DNA of 63,993 bases from an uncultured Paracoccaceae bacterium (lineage in GTDB: Bacteria > Pseudomonadota > Alphaproteobacteria > Rhodobacterales > Rhodobacteraceae), in assembly GCA_938028765.1 (NCBI GenBank), contig CALIZF010000022.1, forward strand, positions 1 through 63,993, in the 5' to 3' direction. Within the stretch, counting starts at the first letter, position 1. Each line of letters opens with the position of its first letter. Made by a program: the position numbers and the translations under genes. The notes under the pieces were generated by a model that was given only the letters and a program-made list of their open reading frames with translations, was not told where the DNA came from and searched no databases. Of the stretch, positions 28,060 through 36,021 are shown one piece after another.

Positions 28060-28692
28060 ATGCGCGCGCCGTTCAGTCCCTCTTTCCGGGAGGAGCTGGA
28101 GGCGCTCATGCGCTGGCGGCGCGATGTGCGCCGCTTTCGCCCCGATCCCGTGCCCGAAGCGCTGCTGGAGCGCGGCCTTCGGGCGTTCCGGCTGGCCCCC
28201 TCGGTGGGCCTGTCCGAGCCGTGGCGCATCCTCCGGGTCGACAGCCCGCGGTCGCGCGCCGCTTGTCGTGCCAACTTCCGGGACTGCAACACCCGCGCCC
28301 TCGATGGTTACGAGGGCGACCGCGCCGCGCTCTATGCGCGACTGAAACTCTCGGGCATGGACGAGGCGCCGGTGCACCTGGCCGTCTTCTGCGACGAGAC
28401 GACGCCCAAGGGAGCGGGGCTCGGCGCGGCGAGCATGCCCGAGACCCGCGCCTATTCGGTGGTCGGCGCGATCATCCATCTCTGGCTGGCGCTGCGGGCC
28501 GAGGGGGTGGGTCTCGGCTGGGTCTCCATCCTCGATCCCGACCGGCTGGCGCGCGATCTTGACGTGCCTGAAGGCTGGGGTTTCATCGGCTACCTCTGCA
28601 TCGGCTGGCCGGAGGAGGAAGACGCCGTGCCCGAGCTCGAACGCGCCGGGTGGGAGCACCGCTTGCCATCCCTGCATCTGGAAAGGCGCTGA
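28060..28692 (+). CDS. bluB: 5,6-dimethylbenzimidazole synthase BluB
   Basis: 210 residues. Flavin-destructase of the nitroreductase fold that turns reduced FMN and oxygen into the lower ligand of vitamin B12. BluB marks are [37 protein letters not shown], the [20 protein letters not shown] lid, [20 protein letters not shown], and [20 protein letters not shown]. Placement is notable: 3 bp after rpsP and 1 bp before rimM, so it is embedded in a ribosomal operon instead of a cobalamin cluster. meaB, a B12-enzyme chaperone, is 3.3 kb upstream. Confidence 0.93.
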   Translation: MRAPFSPSFREELEALMRWRRDVRRFRPDPVPEALLERGLRAFRLAPSVGLSEPWRILRVDSPRSRAACRANFRDCNTRALDGYEGDRAALYARLKLSGMDEAPVHLAVFCDETTPKGAGLGAASMPETRAYSVVGAIIHLWLALRAEGVGLGWVSILDPDRLARDLDVPEGWGFIGYLCIGWPEEEDAVPELERAGWEHRLPSLHLERR

Positions 28693-28693
28693 C

Positions 28694-29194
28694 GTGCCCG
28701 ACCGGATCTGCGTCGGCGCACTGGCCGGGGCGTTCGGCGTCCGGGGCGAGGTGCGGGTGAAAAGCTTCTGCGCCGATCCGGCCGCCATCGCGTCCTATGG
28801 CCCGCTGTGGACCGAGGACGGCGCGCGGTCCTTCACCCTGCGGCTGACCGGCAGCGCGGCGGGCGTGCTGGTCGGCCGGCTGTCCGGCGTGGCGACGAAG
28901 GAGGCGGCCGACGCGCTGCGCGGCGTGCGCCTCTACGCCGACCGCGACCGTCTGCCGCCGGCGGGCGAGGACGAATTCTATCATGCCGACCTGATCGGCC
29001 TGCCGGTGCAGGACACCGGGGGCGCGCCGCTCGGCCGCGTCCGGGCGGTCCACAATCACGGCGCGTCGGACATCCTCGAGGTCGAGGGGCCGGGGGGCAC
29101 GATCCTGCTGCCCTTCACCCGCGCGGCCGTGCCGACGGTCGATCTGGCTGCGGGGCGGATCGTGGCCGATCCGCCGACCGAGGTCGAGGAATGA
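28694..29194 (+). CDS. rimM: Ribosome maturation factor RimM
   Basis: 166 residues. N-terminal barrel domain starts [20 protein letters not shown], then the PRC-barrel domain [20 protein letters not shown] and [15 protein letters not shown], with the end [17 protein letters not shown]. It helps assemble the 30S head with S19. The start is a GTG at 28694, one base after the bluB stop; the frame is open upstream inside bluB but without homology. Its stop overlaps a 49-residue ORF (ATGA). Confidence 0.95.
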   Translation: MPDRICVGALAGAFGVRGEVRVKSFCADPAAIASYGPLWTEDGARSFTLRLTGSAAGVLVGRLSGVATKEAADALRGVRLYADRDRLPPAGEDEFYHADLIGLPVQDTGGAPLGRVRAVHNHGASDILEVEGPGGTILLPFTRAAVPTVDLAAGRIVADPPTEVEE

Positions 29195-29340
29195 CGCCGT
29201 CGCGCCGGCATGCCGTGCTGGCCGGGGCAGCGCTGCTCGACGGCGGCGCGGCGGCCGCCCCGGCCGCGCTGGCGCAGGCGCTGCGGGATGCGACGCCGAT
29301 GCACCTGCGGGCGGACGCGCCGCAGGGGGCCGCAGCGTGA
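29191..29340 (+). CDS. 49-residue coupled ORF between rimM and trmD, function unknown
   Basis: The ATG overlaps the rimM stop (ATGA) and the stop overlaps the trmD start (GTGA), so the frame is exactly fitted between two translated genes. The peptide starts [20 protein letters not shown] and continues [10 protein letters not shown], which looks like a twin-arginine-type export signal, with a short tail of about 20 residues. It may be a real small protein, a translational coupler, or the remnant of a longer Tat-exported protein. No family is recognised. Codon use is GC-rich like its neighbours. Confidence 0.45.
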   Translation: MTPSRRHAVLAGAALLDGGAAAAPAALAQALRDATPMHLRADAPQGAAA

Positions 29341-30173
29341 CCGGCGATCCCCCTTCAAGGTCGCACGGCCGGCTGTCGATCCGCCCCGCGGCGCAGCCAC
29401 GCAGCCTGATGGACGAACCGCTGGTGCAGCGCGGCGCGTGGCGTGCGAAGGTCGTCACCCTCTTTCCCGAGGCGTTTCCGGGCACGCTCGGGCTGTCGCT
29501 GACGGGCCGGGCGCTGGAGATGGGCCTCTGGGCGCTCGAGACGATCGACCTGCGCGCCTTCGGCGAGGGGCGGCACCGCACGGTGGACGACACGCCGGCG
29601 GGCGGGGGGCCGGGCATGGTGCTGAGGGCCGACGTGGTGTCGCGCGCGCTGGCCGCCGCGGCAGCCGGCACGCCGCCGGACCGCGCGCGCTGGCCGGTCC
29701 TCTACCTGTCGCCGCGCGGCCGCCCCTTCGTGCAGGCAACCGCCCGCCGCCTCGCCGCGGCCGAGGGGGTGACGCTTCTGTGCGGCCGGTTCGAGGGCGT
29801 GGACGAGCGCGCGCTGGAGGCCCACGGGGTGGAGGAAGTGAGCCTTGGCGACTTCATCCTGACCGGGGGCGAGATCGCGGCGCAGGCCTTGATCGACGCG
29901 ACGGTGCGCCTTATACCCCGCGTGCTCGGGAATCAGGCATCCGCGCAGGAGGAATCCTTCTCGCGCGGCCTGCTGGAGTTTCCGCAGTACACCAGGCCCG
30001 CCGTCTGGCAGGGGCGTGCAATTCCCGACATTCTTCTGTCGGGCAACCACGCCTGGATCGATGCCTGGCGACGGGAGAGGGCCGAAAGGCTGACGAAGGA
30101 ACGCAGGCCTGATCTCTGGCGGGCTTACCTTGCGGCGCAGGGTAGGGACCCGGACGAAGACCAAGAGCGCTGA
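29337..30173 (+). CDS. trmD: tRNA (guanine-N1-)-methyltransferase TrmD
   Basis: 278 residues. SPOUT-family enzyme that makes m1G37 in tRNA and so prevents frameshifting. Knot and active-site motifs: [58 protein letters not shown] and [20 protein letters not shown]. The C-terminal helical domain has [20 protein letters not shown]. The first ~35 residues are an extension before [13 protein letters not shown], typical of Rhodobacteraceae TrmD, which supports the GTG at 29337; an ATG at 29409 is the alternative. Confidence 0.95.
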   Translation: MTGDPPSRSHGRLSIRPAAQPRSLMDEPLVQRGAWRAKVVTLFPEAFPGTLGLSLTGRALEMGLWALETIDLRAFGEGRHRTVDDTPAGGGPGMVLRADVVSRALAAAAAGTPPDRARWPVLYLSPRGRPFVQATARRLAAAEGVTLLCGRFEGVDERALEAHGVEEVSLGDFILTGGEIAAQALIDATVRLIPRVLGNQASAQEESFSRGLLEFPQYTRPAVWQGRAIPDILLSGNHAWIDAWRRERAERLTKERRPDLWRAYLAAQGRDPDEDQER

Positions 30174-30222
30174 GGCGGCATCACATCCGCGGACATACCG
30201 CGGCAAGGACGAGGAGACCGCG

Positions 30223-30597
30223 ATGAACCTGATCGCGCAGATCGAGGCGGAACAGATCGCCGCGCTCGGCAAGACCATTCCCGACTTCAAGCCCGGCGAT
30301 ACGGTGCGCGTGGGCTACAAGGTGACGGAGGGCAACCGCAGCCGCGTGCAGGCCTACGAGGGCGTCTGCATCAGCCGCAAGGGCGGCGACACGCTGGCCG
30401 CCTCCTTCACGGTGCGCAAGATTTCGTTCGGCGAAGGGGTGGAACGGGTCTTCCCGCTCTATTCGACCAACGTCGAATCGATCGAGGTCGTGCGCCGCGG
30501 CCGCGTGCGCCGGGCCAAGCTCTATTACCTGCGCGACCGCCGCGGCAAGTCCGCCCGGATCGCGGAAGTCAGCAACTACAAGGCCAAGGGCGAGTGA
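30223..30597 (+). CDS. rplS: 50S ribosomal protein L19
   Basis: 124 residues. [20 protein letters not shown], then [34 protein letters not shown] and FSVR-like [41 protein letters not shown]19 sits at the 30S-50S interface. The ATG at 30223 follows GAGGAG with good spacing. rpmE starts 5 bases after its stop. Confidence 0.97.
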   Translation: MNLIAQIEAEQIAALGKTIPDFKPGDTVRVGYKVTEGNRSRVQAYEGVCISRKGGDTLAASFTVRKISFGEGVERVFPLYSTNVESIEVVRRGRVRRAKLYYLRDRRGKSARIAEVSNYKAKGE

Positions 30598-30602
30598 CGG
30601 CG

Positions 30603-30824
30603 ATGAAAAAGGGCATCCATCCCGACTACCACACGATCACCGTCCGGATGACCGACGGCACCACCTTCCAGACCCGCTCCACCTGGGGCAAAGAAGGCGA
30701 CCAGATGGCGCTCGACATCGACCCGCTGGCGCACCCCGCCTGGACCGGCGGTTCGGCCAAGCTGATGGATACCGGCGGCCGCGTGTCGAAGTTCAAGAAC
30801 AAGTACGCGGGCCTCGGTTTCTGA
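30603..30824 (+). CDS. rpmE: 50S ribosomal protein L31
   Basis: 73 residues, the standard size. [20 protein letters not shown], then [31 protein letters not shown] and [15 protein letters not shown]. The zinc-binding cysteines of one L31 class are absent, so it is a zinc-independent (C-minus) form. A GTG three codons upstream is possible, but the ATG at 30603 matches homologues. A terminator follows. Confidence 0.95.
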   Translation: MKKGIHPDYHTITVRMTDGTTFQTRSTWGKEGDQMALDIDPLAHPAWTGGSAKLMDTGGRVSKFKNKYAGLGF

Positions 30825-30865
30825 CCCCGTGGTGCTTCCCCTGTCGGGGGACACAACATATGGTG

Positions 30866-30900
30866 GGGGCGCGACCCGCGAGGGCGCGCCCCTTGGCTTT
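30866..30900 (+). terminator. Terminator after rpmE
   Basis: GGGGCGCG (30866-30873) and CGCGCCCC (30885-30892) form an 8-bp stem with an 11-base loop, followed by TTGGCTTT. It ends the rpsP-rpmE operon just before mipZ. Confidence 0.65.
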
Positions 30901-30912
30901 CCGGGATCCTGC

Positions 30913-31722
30913 ATGGTCCATATCGTCGTCGTCGGGAACGAGAAGGGTGGCTCGGGCAAGTCCACCACCTGCATGCATGTGGCCACGGCGCTGGCACGGA
31001 TGGGCCACCGCGTCGGGGCGCTGGACCTCGACCTGCGGCAGCAGTCGTTCGCGCGCTACATCGAGAACCGCCGTGCCTTCGCGGCCAAGGCCGGCCTGAC
31101 GCTGCCGACGCCCGACCTGCGGGACCTGCCCGAGGCCGATCCCGACCGCCTCGCCCCGGGCGAAAACCCCTACGACCAGCGCCTTGCCGGTGCGCTGGCG
31201 CAGCTGGAAGGGCAGTGCGACTTCATCGTGATCGACTGCCCCGGGTCGCATACGCGCCTCAGCCAGATCGCGCATTCGCTCGCCGACACGCTGATCACGC
31301 CCCTGAACGACAGCTTTATCGACTTCGACCTGCTCGCCCGCACCGATCCCGGGACGGGCAAGATCAAGGGGCCGTCGATCTATGCCGAGATGGTCTGGCA
31401 GGCGCGGCAGATGCGTGCGCAGGCGGGGGTGAAGCCGATCGACTGGATCGTGCTGCGCAACCGCCTGGGCGCGCAGCAGATGCACAACAAGCGCAAGGTT
31501 GGTCAGGCGCTGAGCGACCTGTCGCGGCGCATCGGGTTCCGGGTCGCGCCGGGCTTTTCCGAACGGGTGATCTTCCGCGAGCTCTTCCCGCGCGGGCTGA
31601 CGCTGCTCGATCTGCGCGACGTGGGGGTGGAGAACCTGAACCTGTCAAACATCGCCGCGCGGCAGGAACTGCGCGACCTGATGAAGACGCTCGACCTGCC
31701 GGGCGTGACGGTCGATCTCTGA
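30913..31722 (+). CDS. mipZ: Division plane positioning ATPase MipZ
   Basis: 269 residues. ParA-like ATPase with the deviant Walker A in VVGNEKGGSGKSTTCMHVAT, then GALDLDLRQQSFARYIENRR and FIVIDCPGSHTRLSQIAHSL. The stretch LADTLITPLNDSFIDFDLLA and the end VENLNLSNIAARQELRDLM are distinctive for MipZ among ParA relatives. MipZ forms a bipolar gradient with ParB and blocks FtsZ assembly away from mid-cell in alphaproteobacteria. The ATG at 30913 is 13 bp after the rpmE terminator; an upstream in-frame start would include the terminator and is unlikely. Confidence 0.93.
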   Translation: MVHIVVVGNEKGGSGKSTTCMHVATALARMGHRVGALDLDLRQQSFARYIENRRAFAAKAGLTLPTPDLRDLPEADPDRLAPGENPYDQRLAGALAQLEGQCDFIVIDCPGSHTRLSQIAHSLADTLITPLNDSFIDFDLLARTDPGTGKIKGPSIYAEMVWQARQMRAQAGVKPIDWIVLRNRLGAQQMHNKRKVGQALSDLSRRIGFRVAPGFSERVIFRELFPRGLTLLDLRDVGVENLNLSNIAARQELRDLMKTLDLPGVTVDL

Positions 31723-31758
31723 CCGGTCCGCCCCGGCCGTGCCGCCGGCCGTCCCCGG

Positions 31759-32115
31759 TCAGGGCGCGACGATCGCCTCGGCCTCGATTTCGACCCGGTA
31801 ATCGCCGATCAGGCCGGCGACGCGCACAAGTGTGTTCGCGGGCTTCAGCGTGCCGAAGACGCGGCCGTGCGCTTCGGAGACGGCCAGCGCGTCGGCCTCG
31901 TCGGTGATGTAGATGCGGGTGCGCACCACGTCCTCGGGTCGGCCGTCGAGCGCCGTCACCGCGGCGAGGATCCGGTCGAGGATGTAGGTCGTCTGCGCGC
32001 CCGCGTCGCCGGGCGCGACCGCGCGCGCACGGCCCGCGATGGCGGTGGTGCCCGACACGAGGATCCGCTCCCCCACCCGCTGCGCGCGGCAGTAGCCTGC
32101 GATGTCTTCCCAGGT
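31759..32115 (-). pseudogene. RidA family protein, 5'-truncated by deletion
   Basis: The frame STWEDIAGYCRAQRVGERIL, VSGTTAIAGRARAVAPGDAG, then TYILDRILAAVTALDGRPED, VVRTRIYITDEADALAV and the end LVRVAGLIGDYRVEIEAEAI is a RidA (YjgF) relative, a trimeric enamine/imine deaminase fold. The first ~10 residues are gone: upstream of about 32115 the sequence becomes the N-terminus of an aldo/keto reductase in another frame. A GTG at 32074-32076 could still start a shortened 105-residue product lacking the first strand, so partial function cannot be excluded. It was probably the third gene of a GntR / aldo-keto reductase / RidA operon. Confidence 0.75.
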
Positions 32116-32245
32116 CGAGCCAGTCGGCCCCGCGGTCGGGGTCGATGGTTGCGCCGCCCTTCTCGATGTCGGCCACCTGCCATAGCCCGGTCAGCAGGCG
32201 GGCGATCGTCAGCCGGTCGGTCAGGCGCAATCGGTCGTGGGTCAT
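32116..32245 (-). pseudogene. Aldo/keto reductase N-terminal fragment
   Basis: An ATG at 32243-32245, 3 bases after the GntR stop, opens MTHDRLRLTDRLTIARLLTG followed by LWQVADIEKGGATIDPDRGA, the first strand and cofactor loop of an aldo/keto reductase (compare the intact copy at 33415-34497, GHRISRIIRGGWQLAG). After about 41 residues the homology stops and the RidA sequence begins in a different frame. The remaining ~290 codons of the reductase are missing, consistent with one internal deletion that joined it to RidA. Confidence 0.7.
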
Positions 32246-32248
32246 GGC

Positions 32249-32905
32249 TCAGCCCTGGTCGGGAAAGAGGACGCGGAAGGATCGCGTGATGTCGGCGTGC
32301 AGCGCGCGGTGCGCCGCGGCGCGGTCGCGTGCCCGCAGCGCCGCGACGAGTTCGCGGTGATGGCTGTGTTCGGCGATCCGCGACGCCTCGGGGTGGCGGA
32401 AGACCAGGCTGAGGTAGGCCCCGTACTGCACCCATAGCCCCTCGACCATCGGCAGCAGCACCTGTGATCCGCCCGCGCGGTAGAGCGTGAAGTGGAAGTC
32501 ATAGTTCGTGACCAGGTCCGGCAGGCCGGGCGGCCCGTGGTGCGGCTGCGCCAGCACCGCGTCCAGCGCATCCGCCAGCCCGTCGTCGCCATGGTCGATC
32601 GCCCGGTCGAGCAGCAGGGGTTCCAGCGCCAGCCGCGCCGCCTTGAGGTCACCCGCCCGGCGCGCATCGAACACCGGCACGGCCAGCGTGCGCGACGGCG
32701 TGTCGATCAGCGCGCCTTCGGCCACCAGGCGCCGGACCGCCTCGCGCACCGGGGTCAGCGACACGCCGAGCTGTGCTGCGAGGTCCCGCAGGCTGACCGT
32801 GTCGCCCGGCGCGAAGGCGCCGCGGGTGAAGGCGTTTCGCAGGGCAAGATAGACGTTGTCGCGCAGCGTGGCGGGGTCGAGACGCGGGAGGGCGGGGGCG
32901 GTCAT
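32249..32905 (-). CDS. GntR family transcriptional regulator with FCD domain
   Basis: 218 residues. Winged helix: LRDNVYLALRNAFTRGAFAP, GDTVSLRDLAAQLGVSLTPV and REAVRRLVAEGALIDTPSRT. The FCD effector domain follows from about residue 80, with the expected D/H metal residues in LVTNYDFHFTLYRAGGSQVL and in [20 protein letters not shown]. It is divergent from the TIGR04076 / aldo-keto reductase / ABC operon and so is its probable regulator; its own downstream genes have been deleted or fused. The ATG is at 32903-32905. Confidence 0.9.
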   Translation of the reverse strand: MTAPALPRLDPATLRDNVYLALRNAFTRGAFAPGDTVSLRDLAAQLGVSLTPVREAVRRLVAEGALIDTPSRTLAVPVFDARRAGDLKAARLALEPLLLDRAIDHGDDGLADALDAVLAQPHHGPPGLPDLVTNYDFHFTLYRAGGSQVLLPMVEGLWVQYGAYLSLVFRHPEASRIAEHSHHRELVAALRARDRAAAHRALHADITRSFRVLFPDQG

Positions 32906-32944
32906 CGCGGGTTCCTCTGGCTTCGACCGGACGAGCGCGGGGGT

Positions 32945-32976
32945 TTGACAGCCTGCCGCGGCTGGCCGGATAAGAT
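32945..32976 (+). promoter_or_regulatory. Candidate promoter and operator for the ABC/aldo-keto reductase operon
   Basis: TTGACA at 32945-32950, an 18-base spacer, then GATAAG, overlapping TAAGATATCACAGATCA. The AT-rich patch has GATATC and repeated ATCA units that could be the GntR/FCD binding site. The operon's first ATG is at 33020. Confidence 0.45.
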
Positions 32977-33019
32977 ATCACAGATCACGCAGGCGCAGGT
33001 CAAGCCGCAAAGGACAAGG

Positions 33020-33418
33020 ATGGCGCAGGGCGGCACAAGTGACGCGCGGGAGGGCGAGGGGCCGGGATTCTGGCTGTGGGATCTGCGGGTGGATACGGTC
33101 CTCGACGGCCGCACACCGGTCTGCCGCCACGTCGAGGGCGAGCACGTCCGCGTTGAGGGCGAGGCGCTGCTGTTCCCCGCCGGCGCGCGGGTCTCGATGT
33201 ATGCGCTGGCCGCCCTGCTGCCCCTGCTGCCCGCCAAGCGGCGCGACACCGATCCGCACGACTGGATGTCGACGGATGCCGAGGTGGCCTGCCCCGACCC
33301 GCACTGCGGCGGCCGGTTCCGCATCGTCCGCGAAGGCCGGCGCTGGTTCAGTCACGCCGCCACCACCGGTCTGCCGGATGCGCGCGGCACGCCCTACTGG
33401 CAGGAGGGCCAGCCATGA
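33020..33418 (+). CDS. TIGR04076-like small protein
   Basis: 132 residues. The pattern LLFPAGARVSMYALAALLPL, a run of residues that replaces the usual CP-containing loop, then AEVACPDPHCGGRFRIVREG matches the TIGR04076 group, in which CPDP followed by F-x-I-x-R is conserved. Function of the group is unknown; a metal site is possible from the two cysteines and His in CPDPHCGG. No signal peptide. Its stop overlaps the aldo/keto reductase start (ATGA), so it is the first gene of the operon regulated by the divergent GntR. Confidence 0.65.
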   Translation: MAQGGTSDAREGEGPGFWLWDLRVDTVLDGRTPVCRHVEGEHVRVEGEALLFPAGARVSMYALAALLPLLPAKRRDTDPHDWMSTDAEVACPDPHCGGRFRIVREGRRWFSHAATTGLPDARGTPYWQEGQP

Positions 33419-34497
33419 CGCCCGAGGTCACGGACCTGCGACCCGGCCACAGGATTTCGCGCATCATCCGCGGCGGATGGCAGCTGGCGGGAGACCACGG
33501 CGGAGTGGTGCGGGACGCCGCCATCGCGGACATGGAGGCGTTCCTCGACGCCGGGATCACCACGCTCGACTGCGCCGACATCTACACCGGTGTCGAGGAG
33601 ATGATCGGCGACTTCATCGCCGACCTGCGCCGCCGCCGCGGCGCGGCCGTGGCCGACCGGGTGGTGGTGCATACCAAGCTGGTCCCCGATCTTGCGCATC
33701 TGGAAACGGTCGGGCAGGACGACGTGCGCGCGATCGTGGACCGGTCGCTGCGGCGGCTGCGGCTCGACCGGCTGCCGCTGGTGCAGTTCTTCTGGTGGGA
33801 CATGGCACGCGGCGATCCGCTGGCGGCCTTCGCGGTGCTGAAGGACCTGCAGGCCGAGGGCAAGATCGCGAATCTCGGCACGACGAACTGGGATGCGGCC
33901 GACATGGACCGCTTCATCGGCGCGGGCCTCGATGTCGCGTCGGCGCAGGTGCAGTATTCGCTGCTCGACCGGCGCGCCGAGGGCCGGCTGGCCGACTGGG
34001 CGGCGCGGCGCGGGGTGCGGTTCCTGTGCCACGGGACGCTGGCGGGCGGGTTTCTGACCGATGTCTGGCTGGGCCGGCCCGACCCCGGTTTCGCCTTCGC
34101 CAACCGCGGCCTTGTCAAATACCGGCTGATCATCGACGAATTCGGGCCGTGGGCGCTGTTTCAGCGCCTGCTGCGCACCTTGCGGGACGTGGCCGACCGG
34201 CACGGCGTCTCGGTGGCCGCGGTGGCGACCCGGTGGGTTCTCGACCGGCCACAGGTCGCGGCGGCCATCGTCGGCGCGCGCTATGCCCGCCACCTGCCCG
34301 ACACGCTCGCGGTGTTTCGCGTCGCCCTGACGGATGCCGACTGGGCCGCGATCGATGCCGTGCTGGCCGAGGCGCGGGGGCCTGCAGGGCCGGTCTTCGG
34401 CCTCGAGTCGGACCGCAACGGGCGGCACGGGCGGATCATGAAGTTCAACCTGAACACCAATCCCTCGGATCCCATCCACGCGGAACGGGCGGGATGA
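33415..34497 (+). CDS. Aldo/keto reductase
   Basis: 360 residues, intact. Motifs: GHRISRIIRGGWQLAGDHGG, GITTLDCADIYTGVEEMIGD with the catalytic Asp and Tyr, VVVHTKLVPD with the Lys, LDRLPLVQFFWWDMARGDPL where the usual catalytic His is replaced by Trp/Gln (QFFWWD instead of xxHxxD), and VAAAIVGARYARHLPDTLAV for the cofactor end. The loss of the common His is shared with a subgroup of AKRs that act on unusual substrates. The C-terminal 25 residues are an extra tail. Start and stop both overlap neighbours by ATGA. Confidence 0.88.
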   Translation: MTPEVTDLRPGHRISRIIRGGWQLAGDHGGVVRDAAIADMEAFLDAGITTLDCADIYTGVEEMIGDFIADLRRRRGAAVADRVVVHTKLVPDLAHLETVGQDDVRAIVDRSLRRLRLDRLPLVQFFWWDMARGDPLAAFAVLKDLQAEGKIANLGTTNWDAADMDRFIGAGLDVASAQVQYSLLDRRAEGRLADWAARRGVRFLCHGTLAGGFLTDVWLGRPDPGFAFANRGLVKYRLIIDEFGPWALFQRLLRTLRDVADRHGVSVAAVATRWVLDRPQVAAAIVGARYARHLPDTLAVFRVALTDADWAAIDAVLAEARGPAGPVFGLESDRNGRHGRIMKFNLNTNPSDPIHAERAG

Positions 34498-35263
34498 TCG
34501 ACGGCACGATCCTGTCGCTGCGTGGCCTGACGCGGGAATTCGGGACCTTCCGCGCCGTCGATGGCGTGACGCTGGACATCCGCCGCGGCAGCATCACCGG
34601 GCTGATCGGGCCGAACGGGGCGGGCAAGACGACGCTCTTCGCCATGGTCGCGGGCGCCCTGCGGCCGACGGCGGGGCGCGTCCTTCTGGACGGGGCCGAC
34701 ATCACCGGTCTGCCGCCCGAGGCGCTGTTCGCCCGCGGCATGGCCCGGATCTTCCAGATCCCGCGCCCCTTCCGGCGCATGAGCGTGCTCGAGAACCTGC
34801 TCGTCGTCCCGCCCGCGCAGACGGGCGAGACGGTGGCGGGCGCGCTCTTTCGCCGCGCCGCGACCCGCGCGGAAGAGGCGCGGCTGCGCGACAAGGCGAT
34901 GGCGATCCTCGATTTCATGACCATCGCCCATCTTGCAGATACCCCGCGGGCAAGATCTCGGGCGGGCAGGCCAAGCTTCTGGAACTCGCCCGTGCGCTGA
35001 TGGGCGACCCGGTCCTGATCCTTTTGGACGAACCCGCGGCGGGGGTGAACCCTTCGCTGACCCGCGTGCTGATCGACCGGATCGAGGCGCTGAACCGCCA
35101 GGGCAAGCCGTTCGTCGTGATCGAGCACGACATGGATTTCGTGATGCGCCATTGCGATCCGGTGATCGCCCTGGCCGAGGGGCGCAAGGTGTTCGAGGGC
35201 AGCGCGGCCGATGCGAAAGCCGATCCCCTACTGCTCGACGCCTACCTCGGGGCGCCGGCATGA
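34494..35263 (+). pseudogene. LivG-type ABC transporter ATP-binding gene with a 1-base frameshift
   Basis: The first 150 residues are a normal LivG: GLIGPNGAGKTTLFAMVAGA (Walker A), then RGMARIFQIPRPFRRMSVLE. At 34942-34945 a run of four C should be five; after it the frame changes and the remaining homology (AGKISGGQAKLLELARALMG, VLILLDEPAAGVNPSLTRVL, VVIEHDMDFVMRHCDPVIAL) continues in the second frame to 35263. One inserted base would restore a 256-residue protein. The gene was coupled by ATGA to both neighbours. Either genuine inactivation or a sequencing indel; nearby broken genes favour inactivation. Confidence 0.85.
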
Positions 35264-36021
35264 CCGCCTCCGCGACCTCCTCCGCGACCGCCGCTGCCGC
35301 CCCGGTGCTCGAGGTTGCGGGGCTCGAGGCGGGTTATGCTCGCGACCTGCCGATCCCGCAGGCGATATCCCTGCGGCTGGCGCGGGGGTCGCTGACCGCG
35401 ATCATCGGGCCGAACGGGGCAGGCAAGTCCACGCTGATCAAGGCGATCGCGGGCGTTGTGCCGGTCAGCGCCGGCCGGGTGACGCTGGCGGGGCGCGACA
35501 TCACCGGCATCCGCCCCGACCGGATGGGGCCGATGGGCCTCGCCTACGTGCCGCAGACCGACAACGTCTTCCAGACGCTCACGGTCGCCGAGAACCTCGC
35601 GCTGGCGCCGCGCCGCACCGCGGGGCGCGCGGCGCGGCTGGCCGAGCTTTACGCCCTGTTCCCGCCGCTGGCGGCCAAGAAGGCCGACCGGGCGGGGTCG
35701 CCGTCGGGCGGGCAGCGGCAGATGCTGGCAGTGGCGATGGCGCTGGCGCAGCGGCCTGCGGTGCTGCTGATGGACGAACCCTCGGCCGGCCTGTCGCCGA
35801 AGGCTGCGGGCGCGGTGCTGGACCTTGCTCGGTCGCTGACCGGGCAGGGGGTGTCGGTCCTGCTGGTGGAATAGAACGTCAAGCAGGCGCTGCGCCTGGC
35901 GGATCACTGCTACATCCTCGCCGAAGGGCGCAACCGGATGGACGGGCCGGCGGCCGCGATGCTGGCCGATCCGGTGGTGGCCGAGATCTACCTCGGCGGC
36001 AGGCGGATGGGGGCGGCATGA
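35260..36021 (+). pseudogene. LivF-type ABC transporter ATP-binding gene with an in-frame amber stop
   Basis: A full LivF reading frame of about 253 codons interrupted by TAG at 35872-35874. Before it: AIIGPNGAGKSTLIKAIAGV, LAYVPQTDNVFQTLTVAENL, the signature SPSGGQRQMLAVAMALAQRP and VLLMDEPSAGLSPKAAGAVL. After it: NVKQALRLADHCYILAEGRN, then VVAEIYLGGRRMGAA. The context VLLVE-stop-NVKQAL is normally VEQN, so CAG to TAG is the likely change. The truncated protein would keep Walker A and B but lose the H-loop-following part and dimer tail. Coupled by ATGA to the LivG and LivH genes. Confidence 0.87.
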
